Below, one piece after another: positions 58,644 to 64,000 of a stretch of 64,000 nt of DNA. Each line of letters opens with the position of its first letter. The first letter of the stretch is position 1. The notes beneath the pieces are model-generated. The model was not told the DNA's origin. It did no database searches and worked only from the letters and a program-made list of their open reading frames with translations. The position numbers and the translations under genes were made by a program. The stretch is from NCBI GenBank assembly GCA_018296165.2, contig JACKQL020000012.1, positions 248,001 to 312,000 on the forward strand, given 5' to 3'. The DNA is from Termitomyces sp. T153. Taxonomy: Eukaryota > Basidiomycota > Agaricomycetes > Agaricales > Lyophyllaceae.

Positions 58644-59513
58644 TGATGCGAAATGTAAGTTTGATGCCGTCAATGATGTGATCAACTTATCAAACTTTCT
58701 ATTCACAGTTTGTTTGGAGGCTTTTAGTTACACGCCAACTCAAGTAGAATTTCAATAAAAAAGTAGTTTAATATTTCAATGATTTTATTCCAAGCTTGAG
58801 ACGGTCTCGCACTAAGGAATGGGCTCAATAGTATATTTACTGGTCCCGAAGCCACTAATAACTCTTAAGCCTAAGAATTCCGCTCCCTGGGGAATTCCGC
58901 TCCCTGGGGAATTCCAAGCCGTGGTACGTAGTCTGCCTGCCTTTCTCTCTATCATCCTGTCCTTTTTATACCCCGTTGGTCGTGCATGGACCAATGCGTT
59001 CCGCATGGTATTGTGCTGCGATAATTGGCCTGCGTGTCATCCTTCCTGCGTCATTCCGTCTGCCCATGATTTCCACAGTTTTATTTCTCTTTTTCGTCCC
59101 CTACTCCTTTGTTTTCCTTAACCGTTTTATGGTCGTTTTTTGGGACTCAATAGCGTAGCTTAGACTTTTAAAATACACATGTTGCGGTAGGTGTTTTTAA
59201 TTGTTGGGATTGTTTTGCAGCTTATTACAGAGGTTTGTCGGCCTTGATGGCTGATTTTGGATTATGATCCGAGCATCTCGGCCCGAGCACTGCCACAGAC
59301 TTGGCGCTTTGTCAGTCTGATGTGTCTGCGTTGGGCTCGTCATCTTTTTCATGCTACGAGGGTGGTAGTGCTTATTAGTTTTTGAACATATGTTTTCGCG
59401 TCTACAGTTTTCGACGTTCGGCTTACAGTTTTCAGCCATCTGATATGAAAACATTCTTTTTAGTTCGTTCTAAGTACTTTTTGTCGGACCTCAGTTTTGA
59501 GGCCGGCGTATCA
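58644..59513 (-). repeat. 5' LTR of element C
   Basis: TGATGCGAAATG...GCGTATCA, 870 bp. It contains a 17 bp tandem duplication (ggggaattccgctccct, around 58888-58921) absent from the 3' LTR, which accounts for nearly all of the length difference. Confidence 0.93.
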
Positions 59514-59517
59514 ATGG

Positions 59518-59584
59518 ATAGTGGCTCAGAGGTTTCTTGTGGCTATGTGGGGCTTCTAGGCCAGTTTTAGAAGACTTGTTCTGC
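59518..59584 (-). other. A1 leader, distal part
   Basis: On the minus strand this follows the 5' LTR end ...CTTACA as GCAGAACAAGTCTTC and runs to the ATGG insertion site of element C. It is the untranslated leader of A1 whose remainder lies at 49576-49604. The primer-binding site should be within its first 20 bases, but it does not start with TGG. Confidence 0.7.
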
Positions 59585-59954
59585 TGTAAGGGCAACCTCC
59601 AGAGCAACAGATCAGAGTCATGCAGCTAGCAGAGGGGAATCCAAAGTATATTAGCAGAGTAGACAACAATACAAATCAGTAACTAATCACCTAGCAGAGG
59701 GGAATCCAAAGAGAACAAGTCTAAGGATCCCTACTGCTTGGCATGGTGCATCAGCAGGCGGCAGAGGCATGGGAACTACTGTACAGGTGACTGGAGCTAC
59801 TCCTCACCCTAGGGCAATGGTTGCTGAGGTAACACAGAGAACTCTGGAGTTCTCCAGAGATCTCTGGGGTTCTGGAAAGAGCCCTGGAGATGTCAAATGA
59901 GCTGCAGAGGTGCTGGAACCAGTCATGGAGGTTGGAAATGGAAGTCCCCTGACA
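59585..59954 (-). repeat. 5' LTR of gypsy A1
   Basis: TGTAAGGGC...CCCTGACA, 370 bp, followed by GGCCC, the second copy of the A1 target-site duplication. Confidence 0.92.
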
Positions 59955-59959
59955 GGCCC

Positions 59960-61140
59960 AGGGTTTGACCCTTGGGAATGAAAAGAGAGAGAAAAAGCAA
60001 TAAATAGAATATGGGGAACAGCTGTTCCACTGACAGCTGGAGTATTATGCAAAGTGGCACCTGACCTGAGAAATGCAATGGTACACAAGTTGTAGACCCC
60101 AGGGTCTAGGCTTGCCAACTTTAGAGTCCCTAAAGTAGCAGTCCAGGAACAGGTAGCCATGTGAGAAGAGGAACCAAGCCATGTCAATGTTAATGACTTG
60201 TCAATGGCAACTTATTTCATTGCTGATGGAACTCAACTGGGGTTGCCCACAGGGGTAGTGGTACATCAGGATTCTGTTGCTATCTACCTGAAAAATATTC
60301 CTCCAGATAAGAAGCCAGTTGTAGTCTATGTGGCTAGAGACTTACAAGTTCTAAGATCATTGAATCCTGTGGTTAAACACAAAGGAAGGGTGGAGACAAT
60401 CTTAGGTAGTGGATCTCAAATAGTCTGCATGGCCTTAACTGAAGCCTTGAGAGTAGGGTTGATATGGGATCCTGATATAAGGCTGTGCATAGAAAGTGCA
60501 AATCAGCAGGTGAATGAGTTAGTAGGTTTGGCTTGCAATGTGCCATTCACCTTTGCAGAAGGATTTACTATGTATCTGCAAGTCCATATCTTTGAGAAGC
60601 CTGCTTACACTGTATTGCTAGGCAGACCATTTGATACCTTGACAGAGAGCAATATCCAGAATCTGCAGAATGGAAGTGTTATCATTACTATCTGGGATCC
60701 AAATACTGGACAAAGGACAGCTTTTCCCACTATGGAGAGGGGAAAAGTGTCAAAACAGAACCTAGTGGAGAGGAGGAGACAAAATTTTAAGTCTCAAGGA
60801 TCTGGTCAATGATCAGGAAGATGGCTGTGAGTTTTGAAGAGACAGAAAATGGGGAGGTAGTGCTTACTGGTTATGCTGTCCAAAACAATGTATTTAGTAA
60901 AGATGAGTTAATGGATGTATACTTCTAGGCCTTTGCTACCAGCAAAGAATGTGAGGGGAAGGATGAGGAGATACTGTCTGCTTATTTAAATGGACAGCTG
61001 ACACAGATTCCTAGGAAGTTGGAAAGTTTTCTGCAGCAGCAGGATAGCCTAAGGTCAGAAGCAGATGTGGGGAGACAGCCCAAGTATTTGGTAAATACAA
61101 CCCAGTAGCCAGAAAGGTGAAACCAGTTTTGGGAACTTCT
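59960..61140 (+). mobile_element. Gypsy element D, right piece (protease and start of pol)
   Basis: Plus-strand remnant that begins within the protease linker at about the codon where the left piece at 33075 ended (C reads VQDTVKSSLTGTKRKEW; left piece ends VQAQEN, right piece resumes NEKREKK). It includes the complete retropepsin domain and the first 100 codons of pol (NGEVVLTGYAVQNN, LSAYLNGQLTQIP, KVKPVLGTS) and stops at 61140. It carries stops and shifts. It is probably the same insertion as 31840-33075. Confidence 0.72.
60198..60812 (+). pseudogene. D protease domain
   Basis: A 204-codon open frame aligned end to end with the C protease. The catalytic triplet reads LGSGSQIVCM where C has LDSGSQIVCM, so the active-site Asp is Gly (GGT for GAT) and the enzyme should be dead. 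The partner motif AYTVLLGRPFDTL is intact. Confidence 0.85.
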
Positions 61141-62100
61141 CTTTGGTATTCTTTTTCTGTGCATTGCTTTGTTTTATGACTTGTGTTGTATTTTTATTCA
61201 TGTACTTTTTATGGCTTTACTGCTATGGGTAGCATCAAACCGAAGTAGGGAAAGCTTGCCACCACTACAAAAGAAATAAACCACGCTGTGCAATAGACTC
61301 CATACATAGTTACTTGTTTTATTGTCTTGAAATGTACAACTGGTTTTGACCTGTTCTTATATTACCTGATGAGTTCAATGTTAACTGCCATTGTAAACTC
61401 TTTGTGCATACATGTAGCTATATGCCAATGAGGTGCTAATGATTAGGTGTTAAATACAATGTCATACAATGTTGTCACTGAGATTACAATTTGAGTTCAA
61501 TGTTATCACCAAAAATAAAATTGTGGTCCAATGTTGTAAGCTTATTTGCAACAAAAAAATATATTGTAGCACAGAACCAATTATTGAGGTCCAGGATATG
61601 GGTACTATTACTTGTATCCTCTCTCATCACATAAGTTCTCTTATTTACCCATGTACCAGCCCTGCTGTTTTGCTGATGGATAAGAAAGATCCTGCCCAAT
61701 TTGCAGTGAACAATATTGTCAGCTTTTGCCTGCGAAAATAATGCTCTGTCCCAGATGGATGGATTGTGTATTGGACTTTCAATATCGAAGAACAATACAC
61801 CATTGTCTTCTCTCACATATATATAAATCCTAGTTAGATAGCACCCTTGGTCATTTCTACCTGACTGAAGGTGAGCAACTTATACTTATAATTGGGATAG
61901 AAGACTGTATCTCGGGTATCCGGAGCACTTGAAGATAAATGGAGGGGCAACCTCTTCACTGACAGTGTACCTTCTGATGACGGGACTCTCACGCAATACC
62001 AGGTGAAAGCTCAACAAACGATGGCCTCTTTTTGGTAATTGGGCTAGCACAACGGAATATCATATTCTTCGTAGTCTGAATCTATCTCTGAGTTGTTTCA
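61141..62100. other. AT-rich intergenic DNA
   Basis: No supported gene. The D homology ends at 61140 and host-like CpG content resumes near 61850. Confidence 0.4.
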
Positions 62101-63026
62101 TTATACCAACTCACCAAGAGGGAGTCTGATAAAGGCTGTCTCCTCTGCCGCCAACAGTTCTCTCTCCCCGATATAAAACCCAACAAGGCCTGTTATGATA
62201 CCGAAAACTCCTCCGGCTTCCAACAGCCTGAATTTCAGTGAGTAACGACACAGAATCACTACAAGGACAAAAGCTTAACCTTGGCGAGCCCGTAAACTGT
62301 GCGCCCGATAGCATGGCGTAGGTTATAGACACATTCAATAGAAGGATGGTAGAAGCCACATTGCGGCGTGCAACTGGCGGTCTACAGGAAACTTTGAGTA
62401 TAAGTTTCGACGCAACCTGAGGTGATGAAACACACATGAACGATAGCGTAATAATGACCCATACAATCAGGTATATACCAAAGGCGTTGTTGAACTCGGC
62501 TGGGTCGTTTTGATAGGCCAACATGATCCCAGAACCAGGGATGAAAATCGTCGCATACGACATAAAGAATGCGGCGTACATCGCTCAAGCTGACATGACG
62601 CAGAGAAAAAGATAGAGTGAGGTGCTATGGTCAGATGACGACTCGGAGCACGCACCGGTAGCACCAAATACGTTTCCTCGAGGGAACTCCCACATGCTAG
62701 CCATTAACTGTGTGAGCCCTCCACAGAAAAGGGCCATTCCCACAACCACATTAGGTGTGTGGATTCCGCGCGTACTGACGTTGTACATTGACGACAGCCA
62801 TGTTGTGGATGCAAATGCTAATACGCCGCTGGAGGTCCGCAGGGTTGAGTGAGCAGCCGTGGTCAACAGACAGATTCTTGGAGGAAACGTACACTGGGGC
62901 GGCGTTGGCAATCCTGGATGGTCTCCTAGCAAGGATGCTGCCTGCTTCCGTGTCATTGGTGGCAGTGTTCCGTGTCATGTCAACATTTCCCTTCTCTATG
63001 TCTTGTCCATCGGAAGGTCTGGACAT
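62101..63026 (-). pseudogene. GPR1/FUN34/YaaH-family transporter, broken copy
   Basis: Acetate/ammonium-type transporter family (fungal Gpr1/Ato relatives), six membrane segments. The start MSRPSDGQDIEK (63026) has an acidic hydrophilic N-terminus. Landmarks: VVVGMALFCGGLTQLMASMWEFPRGNVFGAT (in two phases), SYATIFIPGSGIM, SITYAMLSGAQFTGSP, ending LPLGELV at 62101. Three introns are placed as in the neighbouring copy. Two lesions: a frame shift near 62830 between NPADL and GVLAFAST, and a TGA just after the splice acceptor (reads A-stop-A-M-Y where the neighbour reads V-M-T-M-Y). It is therefore probably a pseudogene unless splicing is unusual. Confidence 0.8.
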
Positions 63027-63358
63027 TGTGTGTTCGTGAAGATGTATAATGGACCGGCTGAATAGGTCAATCGAAGCGACAGGTTCGAACAGCAGTGTAA
63101 TTTCAGGGAGCATAGACTTATTATTATAAGGATTGCGTATGAAAATTTCGACAAGTAAGGAAAGCGGGAAGTCGAACGGGGATGCCAAATCTTTCGGGAC
63201 GAAAGGTATATATCTTCAGATGGTGGGGACTCGCACAATACCAGGTGGCTTGAGCGGAAACCAGCTTTGCCATTCCATGATGTAGATGGTCTGCTTCCGC
63301 CAATTAGGCTAGGACAATGGAAATGTTCTTTGTATGTGATCCCATCGACTCGTTTCAT

Positions 63359-64000
63359 TTATGCCAGTTCACCAAGAGGGAGCCTGATAAAGGCCGTCTC
63401 CTCTGCCGCTAGCAGTTCACTCTCTGCGACATAGAATGCAATAAGACCTGCCATAATGCCAAAAACCCCACCTGCTTTCAAGAGCCTAAGATCCTTGAGT
63501 AACGAGAGAACCACTTAGAGCACAGAAGCCTAACCTTGGTGAGCCCGTAAATTGTGCGCCCGAGAGCATGGCGTAGGTTATAGCCACAATCGAGAGGAGG
63601 ACCGTATTGGCTATATTACGACGCGCAGCTGGCGGTCTACAGGCGACGTCAACGTCAGCCCCCAAGTATCAACGGATACCACCCAGAGGTGCCAACACAT
63701 ACATGAACAACAGCGTAAGAATAAACCATACGATGAGGTAGATGCCAAGGGCGTTGTTGAATTCGCTTGTGTTGTTTTGATAGGCCAGCATGATTCCAGA
63801 TCCAGGGATGAAGATCGTCGCGTACGACATCCAGAATGCGCCGTACATCGTCATAACTGGAATAATATAAATGAGTGGGTGGCTGATTCTCAACTGTCAG
63901 ATAAGTCAGATGGACGAGGACTTACCAGTGGCACCGAAAACGTTTCCTCGGGGGAACTCCCACATGCCAGCCATGAACTGTGCGAGGCCCCCACAGAAGA
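63359..64000 (-). CDS. GPR1/FUN34/YaaH-family transporter, 3' part, continues past window
   Basis: Exons in the window: 64000-63926 (starts mid-gene), 63856-63703, 63636-63535, 63485-63359; introns of 69, 66 and 49 bp with GT-AG ends, all in frame. Motifs: MWEFPRGNVFGAT (the family signature), MYGAFWMSYATIFIPGSGI, AITYAMLSGAQFTGSP, KAGGVFGIMAGLIAFYVAESELLA, and the C-terminus LPLGELA. The family transports acetate or related small acids, or ammonium, across the plasma membrane. No lesions seen. It is about 330 bp upstream of the broken copy in the same orientation, so the two are a tandem duplication. Confidence 0.88.

Larger units (their letters stand above)
49605..59513 (-). mobile_element. 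Gypsy element C, intact gag-pro-pol plus antisense gene
   Basis: A 9909 bp minus-strand Ty3/gypsy element. LTRs at 49605-50456 and 58644-59513; 4 bp target-site duplication ATGG (49601-49604 and 59514-59517). Inside, from 5': primer-binding site, gag (57033-58505), protease (55996-57024), pol (52142-55963), then a spliced gene on the opposite strand (50669-51995), polypurine tract, 3' LTR. Gag, protease and pol are each uninterrupted and keep their catalytic residues, so it may still be competent. The youngest or best-preserved element in the window, inserted in the leader of A1. Confidence 0.94.
34353..59954 (-). mobile_element. Gypsy element A1, complete but split by three insertions
   Basis: A chromodomain-type Ty3/gypsy element. 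Both LTRs are 370 bp and the element is bounded by a perfect 5 bp target-site duplication GGCCC (34348-34352 and 59955-59959). From 59954 downward: 5' LTR, leader, [C inserted], gag, protease, RT up to the active site, [G inserted], RT thumb and connection, [solo B LTR inserted], RNase H, integrase, chromodomain, polypurine tract, 3' LTR. Subtracting the three insertions and their target duplications leaves 5800 bp, a normal size for such elements. Coding frames are broken by stops, CpG is nearly absent, and the LTR pair differs mainly at TG/CA positions, so it is dead and older than its inserts. Confidence 0.9.

Noticed and set aside
33076..59954. Treating the LTR at 33076-33443 and the LTR at 59585-59954 as the two ends of one composite element
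   Set aside because: They are in opposite orientation and have no matching target duplication, while 34353-34722 and 59585-59954 are same-orientation, equal-length and share GGCCC.
1..64000. CRISPR array, rRNA, bacterial operon or prophage
   Set aside because: Introns, retrotransposon classes and protein families are all fungal; no array of regular short repeats with unique spacers was seen.

Overview
The window is nuclear DNA of a filamentous basidiomycete, most likely an agaricomycete. The evidence is host genes with many 43-69 bp GT-AG introns, a POT peptide transporter, a tandem pair of GPR1/FUN34 transporters, a relic resembling DUF6535 proteins, and Ty3/gypsy and Ty1/copia elements of mushroom-forming fungi. 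The species cannot be named from the sequence. Two kinds of DNA alternate: host DNA with normal CpG content, and repeat DNA almost devoid of CpG (one CG in 12841-13320, against sixteen in 26041-26220).

Layout. 1-1767: host DNA with one small hypothetical gene. 1768-15700: a block of decayed repeats (LTR family B, LTR family A, an inverted-repeat element, two gypsy-A pol remnants, one with a 228 bp tandem triplication, and a cysteine-rich ORF beside a B LTR). 15700-19560: host DNA with a spliced hypothetical gene and a DUF6535-like relic. 19563-24064: a degraded copia element. 25946-28126: an intact eight-exon POT transporter gene. 28127-31839: no recognisable gene. 31840-61140: a large nest of LTR retrotransposons. 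62101-64000: two GPR1/FUN34 genes; the first is broken and the second runs off the window.

The nest resolves by target-site duplications (TSDs). Gypsy element A1 (34353-59954, minus strand, TSD GGCCC) is about 5.8 kb without its inserts. It was split by a solo LTR of family B (36778-37919, TSD TGGAG), by gypsy element G (38310-47047, TSD TCAT, inserted at the reverse-transcriptase active-site codons) and by gypsy element C (49605-59513, TSD ATGG, inserted in the A1 leader). The nest is flanked by two pieces of an older C-like element, D (gag at 31840-33075, protease at 59960-61140), which are probably two halves of one copy.

The most unusual object is element C. Its gag, protease and pol reading frames are all intact. 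Between the end of pol and the 3' LTR polypurine tract it carries, on the opposite strand, a six-exon, five-intron gene for a 338-residue protein of unknown function (50669-51995), with CpG content unlike the rest of the element. This looks like a host gene captured, introns included, by a retrotransposon. The second main signal is the mode of decay: the two LTRs of G differ mostly at sites where one has TG and the other CA, as expected from independent loss of an ancestral CG, and every frame-internal stop I checked in its pol is TGA where arginine is expected.
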